A stretch of DNA of 64,000 nucleotides from Cordia subcordata (Eukaryota > Streptophyta > Magnoliopsida > Boraginales > Cordiaceae). The notes under the pieces are model-generated. The model ran no database searches. It worked only from the letters and a program-made list of their open reading frames with translations, and was not told the origin of the DNA. Positions within the stretch are counted from its first letter, which is position 1. Each line of letters opens with the position of its first letter. Made by a program: the position numbers and the translations under genes. Location: positions 806,001 through 870,000 of the forward strand of contig JAPTOF010000017.1 in assembly GCA_028554755.1 (NCBI GenBank). The letters run 5' to 3'. Shown one piece after another: positions 20,574-32,795 of this stretch.

Positions 20574-22528
20574 TTAGAGTAAAATATGTTTAAAGTTGCG
20601 TGGCACAAATTGCCGGATAATCATCAAAGCACAGAATATAGAAGGAAAAGGGTCATACACTAAGGGTTGGGGCAATGAATGCATGATGCACCCCTTTTCA
20701 AGATCCCACCCTAAAATATCAAATGAATGCGCAAGTGTGGAATGAAGCATGCTCAAACGTGAAGAATCATGTCCCGCTTGCTCTTTAATTAGCCACCCCA
20801 ATGCCTTTTTCTCATAATCAAGGGCTAGGAACACACTTTCCCCATAGGTCAAAGATAGGTCTAATTCATGCAACATGGGAAACGTGCTTTCAACCCTAGA
20901 TGAAAATGTTCCATGTATGAAGGCACAAACGTGAGCTCCAAAAAGGAAGACTCAATGGAATGGGAAATGGGGGTTGGAACGACATTTGGAGAAGAAGGAG
21001 CAACGATATAGGAAGTGAATGTACTACTCTCTTCTTCTCCACAAGATACAACATGATCCAGCCCAGGTCGTTCAAACTCCTCACGAAGGGTGGATTCGAT
21101 CTTAATGGGCTCTATTTCCATCAATGAATCATCAAACATCCAAAGAGACCCATAGATCATTCTTCCAAGCACATCAATTCCTTTCTTATGTGTCTTCTTA
21201 GAGTTGTTATTCTCTTCAACATCATGATTCTTAGCTCCAAGAAACTTATCATCTAAAATCTCTGAAATTGATGTCTTGCTTTCCCCAATGGATGACTTTA
21301 AACCTTCACTAGCTACAGTCTCTTTAAATTCATCAATACATTCATCATTAGTGGGTGTCATCTCGCCATCATGCTCTTCACCAGGGGTAGGCACAAATGG
21401 AGGGGGCAATGGTGACTCAACAGATTCCTCATCATGTATGAATGATTGCTCAAGGGGAGACTACGTGCTAAACTCCCTAAATGCCGACTCGGAATGCAAT
21501 TGAGTACTATCGACACATGACTCAACCTCCATGTATATAGAGTGTGTGGGATGAGAAGAAAGAAAAAGCTCATGTGACTCAATGGGAGACATTGAAAGCT
21601 TAAGAGGATAGGGTACTACTTCCTCTAAAACATAATCACAAGAGTCATTAAGAACCAAGTTATCATTAAGCTCATCTTTATCGTCACTACAAGATGTTAT
21701 CTCTCCATCAACCTCTCTTTCTAGTTGGCTCTCCCATACATCATCATTTCCACCCTTAGTCATCTCATCGTAAGGTCTCATCTCTATCCCTTCAACTCGT
21801 TCTAAAGATATATCATCATTCTCACTCATGAGTTGCATACTCTCAACCACTCTCTCCAAGGACACACCAAAAGATTTGGTGTCTCGCTTCAAACTCTCAA
21901 GTTGTTCTTGGTTAGATTGGATGAGGGATAAGAGATAGTCAAGTGTTTCCTCTTGAGAAGAAAACCTAAAAGAAGAGGGCTCAACCGAGTGAAAGGGGTA
22001 GTCATGTTGAAAATCATTTTGCACATAACCATCAAAAAACTCGGGAGAGGAATGGGTGAAAAAAGAAGGTGTTGGAGGTGGACAATCGAAACTAGAAGGT
22101 GAATGGAATAAAGAGTCATCTTGACCCCATTGTGAAAATGCATGATGTTGCTCCCTAGAATCATGATAGCTAGATGTAGATGCATGCATGGGCATATGAT
22201 TGCTAGGGGCATAGGGCATTGCATGCAATCGGGAATGAGGGTAGAAGGTGGGACAACCACTAGGAAAATGAGCACGACTTCCACAATGATTGCAATAACA
22301 AGAATATGCATCCCTATAGTCATGATTACTAAATGAAAATGCATGAGATGTTGCGTGACTATAGGGGTCATTAGTAGCACTAGCCCTGGGTGGGGAATTC
22401 TCGTGGGGACAGAAAACGGTAGGATGCATGAAACTTCCACACAAGCGACATGCATAAGGGACACGTTCGGGTGGTGGGGAAGAGGATACAAGTGACCACC
22501 AAGAAGCACTAGGATCGGTCATATTCAA
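20574..22528 (-). pseudogene. NA2 gene: double zinc-knuckle protein of unknown function
   Basis: Starts MNMTDPSASWWSLVSSSPPP about 130 bases after the PBS. Two consecutive perfect CX2CX4HX4C knuckles follow: CRLCGSFMHPTVFC (around residues 28-41) and CNHCGSRAHFPSGC (around residues 73-86). The rest is acidic and Ser-rich, with a predicted helical stretch EEALDYLLSLIQSNQEQLE in the NA1 copy. The C terminus includes KKALGWLIKEQAGHDSS. It is broken by TAG at about 21,458-21,460 and a one-base deletion near 20,890, lesions that NA1 lacks. Knuckles imply RNA or DNA binding, possibly packaging of the NA transcript into Athila particles. I recognise no family, and a gag derivative or captured host gene are both possible. 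Confidence 0.72.
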
Positions 22529-22660
22529 TGAATCACAAGTAAAACCCCTTCACAGTCAATTTTTTTTTTTTTTCAAAAAAAATGGAAATCAAGTAAAGAT
22601 AGTGCACACGCAAGCAACCGATCGCAAACACAAAAGCACACAAAGAACCAATACCGTGCC

Positions 22661-22678
22661 TCCCCGGCAACGGCGCCA
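22661..22678 (-). promoter_or_regulatory. NA2 primer-binding site (tRNA-Asp)
   Basis: The minus strand reads TGGCGCCGTTGCCGGGGA, complementary to the 3' 18 bases of plant tRNA-Asp, six bases from the LTR. Confidence 0.9.
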
Positions 22679-23063
22679 AAAACTTGATATCGCTATTTGA
22701 GCACAAGCCTTAATAGCCTGCAAGTGCACGGGACGTGTGTAGTACAGTGTGTGCAAGTGCGGGGTCGAATCCACAGGGAGGCTACCTTAGTTTGGTCTCT
22801 ATGTGCTCGGGGGCTTTAAACTAGCCATGTACATGTGTGTACTTACTTTGGGATGGAAGGGAGCTCGGAAAAAGGAAAATAAAAACTAATCTATGGAGGA
22901 ACTTAAAGGAGCCAAACTAAGGAAGAAAGAAGGGGACCTAGGGCGATTGCATTGCAACAAGACTAGGGCTATGATAACAGATGATGTCTATCTAAGGCTC
23001 GGGACTCCTATTGCCGTTGTGTTGATCAAGGGCTCTCTTAACCAATACTAGTGGTTCAACCCG

Positions 23064-23324
23064 TTAGCCGGATTTAAAGCTAAGGGCCAATCCCTTCTAG
23101 CCTACACAATCCGTGCTTAGAACTTATCCTCTTGGCTAGATTTAAAGCCAAGGACTAGCACCTAAACACTACGTGATATTAAGGCTCAATTAACCAACAC
23201 TAACGTGGGTGAGGGATACTCTAGTCTCGGTTAACTTATCCACTTGGCTGGATTTAAAGCCAAGGACTAGCACCTAAACTTGACTAAGCATAGCAAGTAA
23301 CCTATTAGCTGGATTTAAAGCTAA
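23064..23324 (-). repeat. Four hairpin repeats, NA2 5' LTR
   Basis: Units at 23,064-23,083, 23,132-23,151, 23,244-23,263 and 23,305-23,324, two with TTGGC/GCCAA stems and two with TTAGC/GCTAA stems, in the same order as in NA1. Confidence 0.75.
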
Positions 23325-23847
23325 AGCCTACTCTACGAAGCAAAGCCACGAGATTAAGCACAATCACATCACCCATATAAGTAGATAAGAGCATTTGAAG
23401 CACAAATAACACATGCATATTCACTTAGGCATTTTAACAAACACATAGACATGTTTGATTTCCAATACATAGACATATTGAATCATGCCATAAATTTATG
23501 TAAATAAACATGTATTAAGAGCCAAAGATCTACACAAATCCATTACTCAAAGCCCTAATCTAATATACAACAACAATCAACCCTAAATCTAGCCAAATCT
23601 AGCAACATATTTACAAGAAATAGAGAAAGAACAAGAAGAACTTCCCTAAATTCTTGCTTCCAAATCCGTACAAATCCTTCAAATCTTTGTTTAATGCTTC
23701 AATCCTAGCTTGGTGTTGGGTTTAGATGGTGGTTTAGGGTGTTTTGTGAAGTGGGTAAAGGGTTAGTGTTTATTAGGATTTAAGAAATAAAAGTTCCTCC
23801 CCTGAAAATGAGCTGAAACGAGCTTTTTATGAATTTCTTCAGCGCAC

Positions 23848-24032
23848 AGCCGGTCGACCGGCTCCTCTTTCTTGCTTGACCGGCTTCAGTCATGATGCTC
23901 TCTGGACTGGCCGGTCGACCTAGCCGGTCGATCGGCTTCTTGAGGCACTCGATCGGCTTCAAATCTTTTATTCTCTGGAGCGGCTGGTCGACCGTCTAGG
24001 TCGACCGGCTCTTCTTCTAAGTCGACCGGCTA
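23848..24032. promoter_or_regulatory. GGTCGACC palindrome cluster, NA2 5' LTR
   Basis: About ten palindromes or half-sites (such as AGCCGGTCGACCGGCT) organised as two rough tandem units, each led by CTCTGGA(C/G)(T/C)GG. Confidence 0.6.
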
Positions 24033-24302
24033 GATCGGAATGATCTCTTCTTTATTTCTTTTCTTTCGGTCTTCATCTGTTAGCTCATTTCTTCCTCGCA
24101 TAAGCTTGAACCCTTCCAAAACACTCCTAAAACATGGAATATAACACTTAGTATAGTATTTATGCACCTAAATACATTATGTACAAATATTAACAAATAT
24201 GCATAAACTTTATTCTAAGCACACTCAATTATACTCTAAACACCCTTAAATATGCATGCAAAAACTTGATGCAAACATGCACAAATGACACACATCAGTG
24301 AC

Positions 24303-25705
24303 TGCTCTTAGCTAGGTTGCTAATTAGTGTCCTAATTTTCCTAAGGACTTGGTGTAGGTCCGTCCCTAGGCGGTGCCTCCTAAAGCTACGGCGTGGTCCT
24401 TATGACCTTGAGGCTTAAGAGTGACCAATTAGCTTCCTATGTGACTTAGAATGAACCAACCCTAGTACCTAAACCATTGGCTGGATTTAAAGCCAAAGGA
24501 GACTCGACCTAAGTTAGCCCTAAATTACTTGTCGTCATTCTAAGATCACTACAGCAGAATTTAACTTGCTAGTACATTCATACATGTTCTAGGCCAAGGT
24601 GTTTGTGAATATCGAGATATATTCAACTACCAAACATTGTCATGCTCAGATTGCACCATTATATTCGATTGAGAGCCAACACGTATGCATTGTTGAAGTC
24701 ATATTCACTACTAGGCATGCAAACATACATATAGACATGAATATAAGCATTACCTACTCCACAGCATCCATATATAAATATTTAGACATGATTATCTCAT
24801 GGATTATATGTGTTTAGTAACAAATAGACTTCAATTTATACACATGCTATTCATCTAGGCATTTTATCAAACACTTGGACATGAATGAGAAAATAACCAT
24901 TTGAACAAGAAAATTAAAACATGTATATATTAAGCCATCAAATCCCATATCAGAAGAGTATATAGCTAACCCATTACATAAGCTAAATCACCCTACACAA
25001 GTCTACTCAATCATAATAGAAAATAGAATGAAAGAGAGATTATGAAGCTTCCCTTTCATCCTAGCTAATCTTGTACAAATCCCTTTAACAAACTCTAATG
25101 CAAATGATTGAAACCCTCCAAATTGAGCTTGATTCTAGGTAAGAGATATGTGAGAAAGTGCGTGTAAGGTGGGTAAGAATTAGGGTTAAGTGTGTGAGAT
25201 GTAGGTATGAAGTGTGTGTGATGAGTCTAAAGTCACCTTATAAAAGCTAAAAAGTCGAGTTTTTATAGCATCTGCTACGCAACTTGCCCGACTTTCAAAG
25301 TAGTGCTCTTTGGACTGGCTGGTCAATTGGCTTTTGGAAGGCGTTGACCGGCTTAAAATGAGTTCCTTTCTGGGGTGGCCAGTCGACCGACAATTTTTCT
25401 AGGTTGACTAGCTTCTCTAGTTGGCCCTTTGTTGTCTCTTTCTTGCTCTCGGCCTTTATCAACTGACCTCTTCTATCTTCCATGGTCATTCTTGTTCAAG
25501 CTCTATTTCAGCCCTATAGCTCACCTAAGGCACAAAATTAAGCATTAAGTATAGAATTTGACTTGGAAACTCAACTATGTATATTTACTTACGCTTAAGC
25601 CTAACTTTAGTATATGTACTATACTAATGCATCTTTTAAAGCTGAAGATACCTCTTAAACATAGGGAATTAACAACATAAACACACACAAAAACACAACA
25701 CATTA
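24303..25705 (-). repeat. ATH-B 3' LTR, proximal segment
   Basis: Continuation of 16,960-17,607 after NA2. Aligns with 33,515-35,178. It holds one hairpin unit (24,478-24,497) where the 5' LTR has two, a TATAAAA on the minus strand at about 25,260-25,267, and palindrome remnants at 25,310-25,420. It ends CACATTA, one change from CACATCA. Confidence 0.85.
24599..24817 (+). other. Conserved antisense open frame in ATH-B 3' LTR
   Basis: 72 codons running against the element's own direction. An almost identical frame lies at 33,876-34,094 in the 5' LTR, and related frames in the LTRs of ATH-D (48,336-48,587 and 57,553-57,804) share TTRHANIHIDMNI and the ending W-CV. It may simply reflect LTR homology; a coding role is unproven. 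Confidence 0.3.
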
Positions 25706-27119
25706 ACACCCTCAACCTTTTCTTTCCTTGTCCTCAAGCAAGCCCAATCTCAAGTTTATTTGTAAAGCTGATGCAGTAAATTGTTTAAGGGATTGACTTG
25801 CTATCAAAGTTAGTCTAAGAAGCATGAAGGAGGCATTTCTATTGTGGAGAGATCCCCAAATCTCTTTGGATCCTCCCTCTACTCATAAGGTGTCTCGTTC
25901 CTCATGGGAATTTCCCAAGTAGCCAATCTACTATAAGCTTAGGATTTTAACTCACACACTCAGAATGATGATATTTCGTGCCCCCTCAACTAACATGGCC
26001 TCCCCAACATGCACAAAGCCTCAAAAACAAGAAGAGAGAGAACATACAAGCATAATGGCTAATAAAAAGCCTTATTCACATATAGACAATGGTGATAACA
26101 TGTGTTAAGTTGACATTTTGTGTCTTATGCACTTATCCACAAAACTTTTTGGTGCCTTTTGCTTTTTTCTCTTTTTCAAAATTTTTTTTCATCTTTTTGA
26201 TATTTTTACACCTTTTTTCCTTTTTCAATTTCTTTTTGGATTTTTCATGCTTTGTATTATATTTGCATGAAAAGCAAAGAAGAAGAAAGGCTTAGGCACA
26301 AGAAAAAAGACCAATCAAGGGAAGGGCACTCACATCGACAACCTTTTCTTTCTTCACTTTTTCCTACCAAACAATGGGGTAGCTACAAGGATCATTCATA
26401 ACGGTCCTCACTCCCTACAACTTTCAAGGGCATATCCTTCAAGTCTCGGTTCTCTCTCCATTCCATTCACTTCCCCACAATGCTACTCATATTCACTAAT
26501 CAATTGAGTCAACCACAATAGCCAACGTAACGATCAACCAAGAAATAAACAATTCTACATGCATTAAAATTTGAAAAAATTTCACCATTTTTATGCAAAT
26601 AATGCAATCTACCTAAAGGAAACGTAAAAAAAAAATAAGACCAAACCCCCATACCCACAAACCTAAACTTTGCTTATCCTCAAGCAAATAGAGCAAAGAA
26701 CATAAAAAAGCAAATTGGCATTACAAAGCAAGTAAGAGTGATAGGTATAGGGTAAAAACATAGGGAACAAGTGGAGAAAGGATAGATACAACCTTGCGTT
26801 TTCTTCAAAGTTCTCCATGCCAATGTTATATATACTACTAACCCTGTGACTCACAATTCATAAACACTCAAAGAAAATAAGGTTAGTAGCATTGCCTATG
26901 CATACTTGCATTGGCTTGTGCAATAACGAGCAATGGTGTATCTTATGGGAGTAAGGATCGGGATTCAGCACTTTTGGTGTAGGTGAAAGAAAAAGAAAGA
27001 AAAACAAAAAGAAAGGAAAATGAAACAAGTGCAAAATTGTAAATTGCAAAATTGAACCTAGGTTGCCTCCTAGTAGTGCTTACCACCATGCCGTCAGCTA
27101 GGCGAACACTAAATCATCT
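25706..27119 (-). other. ATH-B 3' untranslated region and polypurine modules
   Basis: The polypurine tract GAAAAGGTTGAGGGTGT (minus strand) lies at 25,706-25,722 next to the LTR, beside a GCTTG/CAAGC hairpin (to 25,745). A second hairpin/polypurine module is at 26,650-26,692. The rest is non-coding; no envelope-like gene, which many Athila elements carry here, could be seen. Confidence 0.65.
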
Positions 27120-28565
27120 TTAACCTCCATATATGGGATCCCAAAGCATTAAAACTTCTTCACGAGCCATTCTCAGATCATATGCATGCTTTAAGCATTG
27201 CCCATTCACCATCATCTCTTGACTATTCTTCAAGTCCTTAATCTTGACTGCTCCAGAAGGGTAGGCAACTACCACTTCATACGGACCATCCCATCTTGAC
27301 TTGAGCTTACTTGGAGGAAGCTTCAAATGTGAGTTAAACAACCAAACTTTATCGGAAGGAGAGAATGATTTCTTAAGAATATGTTTATCATGAATTCTCT
27401 TCATCCTATCCTTATAAAGCTTAGCATTCTCATGTGCCTCAAACCTAAGCTCCTCTAATTTTGCTAGGTCAAGCCTCATTTTCTCACCCGCTTTTGCCAA
27501 ATCAAAGTTTAGGGCCTTGATTGCCTAATAAGCCCTATGCTCTAATTCTACTAGCAAGTGACAAGCTTTTCCATAAACCAATCTATATGGAGACATACCA
27601 ATAGGAGTTTTAAAAGTGGCATGGTAGGCCCATAACGCATCATTCAATCTAATAGACCAATCCCTCCTATCGGGCCTAACCGTTTTCTCTAAAATGTGCT
27701 TGATCTCCCTATTAGGCACCTCTACTTGTCCACTAGTCTGCGGGTGGTAAGGAACAGGTACCTTATGGGTGACCGAATATTTTCTCAACAAGATCTCTAA
27801 AGTTCTATGGCAAATATGCAATCTCCCATCACTAATCAAAACCCTAGGGATTCCAAATCTAGAGAAAATGTTCTTCTTAATGAACTTCACACCACCATAT
27901 CATCATTATTGCGTGTAAGAATAGCTTCAACCCATTTGAACACATAATCAATGGCCACTAAAATGTATTGACACCCAAAGGAAGGTGGAAATGGACCCAT
28001 GAAATCTATACCTCAAACATCAAATAACTCACATGGAAGAATAGGGGATAAAGGCATCATGTTTTTCCTAAGATAGACCCGAATTGTTGACATTTAACAC
28101 ACTTTTTGCAATACTCTTAGGCATCCCTAAAGAGAGTGGACCAAAGTAATCCATATTACAAGACCTTCATGGTGGTCTTCTTTCCACTAAAATGGCCTCT
28201 ACACCCCTTATCATTACACGCGTTCAATATGCTCTCAATCTCATCCTTGGGCACACACCGCCAAATCATTTGATCTGTACACACTTTGAAAAAATAGGAA
28301 TTCTCCCAAAAGAAATGTCTAACTTGTGCTAGAAACCTATATCTTTCTCTTTCTCTTCTCTCAATGGGAGGGAAAATGTCCTATGGCAAGATAATTGACA
28401 ATATGAGCAAACCATGGTGTGTGATAAGAGACAACAAACAATTGCATATCGAGAAGGAATCACGAAAAAAAGATGAATCTTTATAAGACTTGCTAACAAG
28501 ACGGGAAAGATGATCCGCAACTAAGTTTTCTTTACCCTTCTTATCCCAATCTCAACATTGAATTC
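27120..28565 (-). pseudogene. ATH-B integrase
   Basis: The core (27,525-27,890) has [13 protein letters not shown] and [19 protein letters not shown], giving the Asp and Glu of DDE at the D-35-E spacing. It is followed by [20 protein letters not shown] and [20 protein letters not shown], then a stop. The C-terminal domain (27,120-27,500) has DRMKRIHDKHI, DKVWLFNSHLKL and KSRWDGPYEVVV. The N-terminal zinc region and first Asp (27,891-28,565) are degraded. It would insert the cDNA into the genome. Confidence 0.82.
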
Positions 28566-29093
28566 TTAAAGAAGGAGCAACCACCTAATTAAACGGGGCT
28601 TAGATTCTTTCTTAGCTAACACATACCTCAATACCATATGATCGATGTAGACAATCACTTTGAACCCTAGGATGTACGACCTAAACCTGTCAAGGGCGAA
28701 GGCTATTGCTAGAAGCTCTTTTTCTGTGGTGGTATAGTCCTTTTGAGCTTCATCAAGAGTCTTGCTAGCGTAACACATTACATGGGGCAACTTATCTCGC
28801 CGTTGACCTAAAATAGCTCCTATTGCATAATCGGATACGCCACATTTAACCTTAAATACGAGACTGTAGTCAGGTGGTTGAATGATTGAGGACATAGATA
28901 ATAAGGATTTAAGCCTATTAAAAGCTCTAACACACTCATCATCAAACTCAAAGGGAACATCTTGTGCTAAGAGCCTAGACAAGAGGCACGCTATATGGCT
29001 AAAATTCTTGATGAACCTATGGTAAAATCCTGCATACTTTAGAAAAGATCTAACATCCTTGACATACTTAGGGACAGGCAATTTTTCTATCAA
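28566..29093 (-). pseudogene. ATH-B RT thumb and RNase H
   Basis: 175 codons open. [20 protein letters not shown] and [14 protein letters not shown] form the connection; [31 protein letters not shown] and [12 protein letters not shown] follow from RNase H. The first catalytic Asp, in the usual CDAS motif, is Gly here (CGVS). The Glu of EKELLA and the Asp of IDH are present. Confidence 0.82.
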
Positions 29094-29862
29094 TTCGATC
29101 TTAACTGGGTCAACTTGAATTACACTAGATGAGACAACATGACCTAAAACTATCCCCTACTGCACCGTGAAGTGGGATTTCTCTCCACTCAACACTAAAT
29201 TCTACTCCACACATCGGTCTAAGACTAAAAAGAGATGATCACGCACTCATCAAAACTATCACCAAAGACTAAGGAGTTATCCATAAAAATCTCTAAGTGC
29301 TTCTCTATCATGTCACTAAAAATGGCAATCATATATCATTGAAATGTTGTTGGTGCATTACATAGACCAAAGGACATTCTTTTATAGGCAAAAGTGCCGT
29401 AGGGACAAGTAAAGGTGGTTTTCTACTGGCCCTCAGGAAACACAGGAATCTAATTATAACCTGAATAGCCATCTAGAAAGCAATAGTAGCTACGCCCAGT
29501 TACTCTATCTAAAATCTAATCTAGAAAAGGCAATAGGAAATTATCCTTCCTAGTTTTTTGGAGTTGAGCTTCCAATAATCAACGCAAACTCTCCACCCCA
29601 TGGGACGACATGTAGGGATAAGCTCTCCTCTCTCATTCTCTACAACCGTGATCCCGGATTTCTTAAGGACAACTTGAATTGGGCTAACCAACTCGCTATC
29701 AGAGATCAGGTAAATGATGCCTGCATCTAAAAGCTTAATGATCTCATTCTTAACTACTTCACTCATTTGTGGGTTTAGCCTTTTTTGCGTCTCCCTAGGA
29801 AAAATGGCTTTATCCTCAAGGTGAATACGATGCATGCAAGCCGAAGGGTTTATACCTCTCAA
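29094..29862 (-). pseudogene. ATH-B reverse transcriptase, active site lost
   Basis: The N-terminal part (29,521-29,862) has MHRIHLEDKAIFPRETQKRL, EIIKLLDAGIIYLISDSE, VVLKKSGITVVENERGEL and GWRVCVDYWKLNS. The palm motif reads FMDN instead of FMDD, with the Asn codon at 29,276-29,278. Stops lie between the blocks. Confidence 0.83.
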
Positions 29863-30921
29863 ATCATCAATTTTCTACCTTATAACCTTCCTATGTTTCC
29901 TAATAACCTCTAAGAGATGCTCTGCATGCTCACTAGAAAGATGGGAAGCTATGATAATCGAAAAGGTCTAACTAAGGCCTAGGAAAGCATACTTCAAATA
30001 ATCGGGAAGGGGTTTGAACTCTAAAGAAGAACTAGGCTTAACCAAGGGGGACTCAACCTCAACATCATCAATGAGAATATCACTAGAGTCAAGACTAAGA
30101 GGAACAACCTTAAGTGACTTATCAATCAAGGAACTCTTAACTACGAAGATAGAGACTATTCACTTCCACTCTAAGGTGTCTAAATCAAAGCTAGTCAACA
30201 ATTCCTCAAATTTTCTCAAATCTTCTCTATCAATCATTGTTCTCTCTACAAAGTCCTCAACATAAGAATCAACCACATCAACCCTAAAGCACTCATCTCC
30301 ATCCTCTCCTCCTATACTAGCCCTAGTCACCGCCTCGGGCAACCTTCATGGTGGATCTCAAATTCCTAAATTTCATCTCTAATAACCCTAACCTATAGTG
30401 AATAATAACATCTGCAGTAGCAAGAAAAAGGTGACCTAGTAGAACCGATGTAGAATGTCTAAAGTCATGTCCTAATTCCATGTCTAATACTATGAAGTCA
30501 ACAGGGTACATGAACTCACCTACCTTGACCATAACATCCTCTATCACACCCTTAGGTCTATGCTCAGACCTATTAACTAGTAGAAGAGTAACATATATAG
30601 AGGACGACTCACCTAGACCTAACTGCTGATAGATGGAATAGAGAATGAGATTCACACTGGACCTTAAATCTAACAAAGCATGATCAATCTGGGTTTTATG
30701 GATCCTACAAGAATGGTGAAAGTTTCGAGGTCACTCATTTTGGGCAAGAGGCCCAAAGTACAAATACTACTCACTTTCTCTGTAAGTCTCACCTTCTTAG
30801 GAAGGTTCGATGACCTATGCTTCCTTGTACAAAAATCCTTAAAGAACTTAGAATAGGAGGGAATGGAAAGGATCACAACGATCGAAGGAAGATTGACCTT
30901 AAGTTTCTTAAGATGCTCCAA
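29863..30921 (-). pseudogene. ATH-B aspartic protease and linker
   Basis: The open part 30,323-30,676 has LDLRSSVNLILYSIYQQLGL (usually DLGSSVNLIPY, so the Gly after the catalytic Asp is Arg), EHRPKGVIEDVMVKV, MYPVDFIVLDM and LLGHLFLATAD. The linker (30,160-30,342) has MIDREDLRKFEELLTSFDLD. Confidence 0.8.
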
Positions 30922-32795
30922 AATCTTGAAAAACCTAGAATCCTTACTAGGTGTGGGTGTCTATAATGTGGGTGGCAACGGAACTCTAGGTGTGATACCT
31001 CTAGACACATGGGAATCATCAATAGGCTCCTTTCTCTCTCAATACGAGCGGGAAGTACTAATCTCTCCATGGTCTCTAATAAGCTCAACTCTTTCAACAT
31101 GACCCTCTCTAGAATCCCTCTCTATAGGGCTATATATGGCTCTCTAGACTCAAAAGGACCACTAGGTGCAGGAACTACAAAGTCAACTCCTACTCTATTA
31201 TCCACTATCCTACCACTCCTAATAGTGGTGACAGCCTTAGCTTGGGCCTGAGTTGGATAAGTAGTATCGGTGGAGGAATAGGACTAGACTCTCGGGTTTA
31301 TCTCTGGTTGGGAAGGCAATTTCCCGGGGTCTTTAGCACTCAACTACGTGGCAATCTGCCCTAACTATGTCTCAAACCGAGCCATCTATTGCCTATAGCT
31401 AGCCATCTCTTGCCTACTATCTACTAACTCCTACTGCTAACTAGCTAATCCCTGCTGCAAATTCTAAATAAATTGCATTAACTTCATCACATCATTGCTA
31501 GAAGACTGGCTACTAAAAGGAGTACATAAAGCCTAAGGTAAAGGAGCACTAGTGAGATGAGGCTGATTAAGATGATAGAAACCTGGGGGATATTGAGGAT
31601 GGGGTTGCTGTTGGGATAGAGCTTAGGCATGTGAACTAGACTCGTGCTGACCCTGTCTCCAGGAAATTTTGGGTTGTCCCTCCAACCTGGATTGTATGTG
31701 TTTGAGTATGGATTTTACTCATGAGAATAACCTTGAGAAGCACACAGTTGCTCATTCATAAACTCAGGAAACTGGGATGCTAAAGGGCAAGCTACGGTCT
31801 CATAAGATGACTCAGAACACAATGCACAAACCTCAATAACTAAATGAGCAGAGGAAGAACCTATGGAACTAGTCTTATGACCAGGAGATGAAAGAGCCAA
31901 TGAAATGAATTGATCTAACTTATTCGTTAAAACCTTTATCTTAATGGATAAATGTAAAGAAACTTCAACCTCACTAACACTTTTCATATTACCTCCCCGA
32001 CAAGACCTTTCCATAGCAAAGTTTTGAAAAGAATTTTCAGCCAAACTCCATTTTTTCCCATGCCTCAGTCGGTCTCAAAAGATAAAAGCCACCAACGGAG
32101 GCAGCGTTGACCATCATCCTATTTTATTCATTTTAACCTTGAAAGAGGTACTGTAATATGTCATGATTTTTGTACCTGTGGTGTGGACATTGTCTAAGAA
32201 GGTCTTTAAATTGCTCCCAATCCTCATGAAAGAATTCTAAGTCATGCTGGGAGAAAATCATAATAGTGGTCCTAAGGTCGACCGTCTTGGCCATGGGATA
32301 AAATTTTTAAAAGAACTTAGATTGAAGGTAAGCCTATGTAGTAATGCAACTATTAGATAAGGAATGCAACCAAGCTCTAGCCTTATCCTTAAGAGAGAAA
32401 CGAAACAATCTTAGACGTATGACCTCTTCGGGGACATTGGGGACATGGAGAGTGGAACTCATCTCAACAAAATTAGTATTATGCTTTGGAGGACTCTCAT
32501 TGCTTCTCCCATAGAAGGAAGGAAGCGTGGCCAATATATAAGGCTTAATCTCGAAGTTCGTCTCACCCAAACCTGGAATTTGAATAGCCAAATTAGGCTC
32601 AAAGGCTTTAGGGAGAAAGAATTGACTAAGAGTGGGTTCCTCATCTATAGGTGGATCCAGTCTACGGGACTCTTATCTAAAATGATCTTGGGCTTGATGC
32701 CTATAGTGATCATGAGGTGGAATAGGATTCATTGTGGGAATGGGAGGATTAGGAGGATGATTGGGATCGGCCATCTCCTCAGGAAGATCTCCTAA
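30922..32795 (-). pseudogene. ATH-B gag
   Basis: The capsid part (32,334-32,591) has YILATLPSFYGRSNESPPKH, FVEMSSTLHVPNVPEEVIRL and LFRFSLKDKARAWLHSLSNS. Downstream (31,715-32,044) are NSFQNFAMERS and the zinc knuckle at 31,787-31,828, CALCSESSYETVAC, where the zinc-binding His is Tyr. The frame is broken several times between 30,922 and 31,714. Confidence 0.8.

Larger units (their letters stand above)
17608..24297 (-). mobile_element. NA2: complete non-autonomous LTR retrotransposon
   Basis: 6690 bp with perfect TSD GTGAC (17,603-17,607 and 24,298-24,302) inside the ATH-B 3' LTR. It has LTRs of 1442 and 1613 bp, a perfect 18-base tRNA-Asp PBS (22,661-22,678), a polypurine tract (19,050-19,068) and a single gene remnant (20,574-22,528). 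It has no pol. The 3' untranslated part resembles that of ATH-B and ATH-D, so the Athila-like family is the likely source of the enzymes that moved it. It is organised like gag-only elements known in plants, but the gene itself is not recognisably a classical gag. Confidence 0.92.
22685..24297 (-). repeat. NA2 5' LTR (1613 bp)
   Basis: Bounded TGATATC...ACACATCA. It keeps all four hairpin units (23,064, 23,132, 23,244, 23,305) and the full palindrome cluster (23,848-24,032) upstream of a TATA-like CATAAAAAG (about 23,823-23,831, minus strand). Confidence 0.9.
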
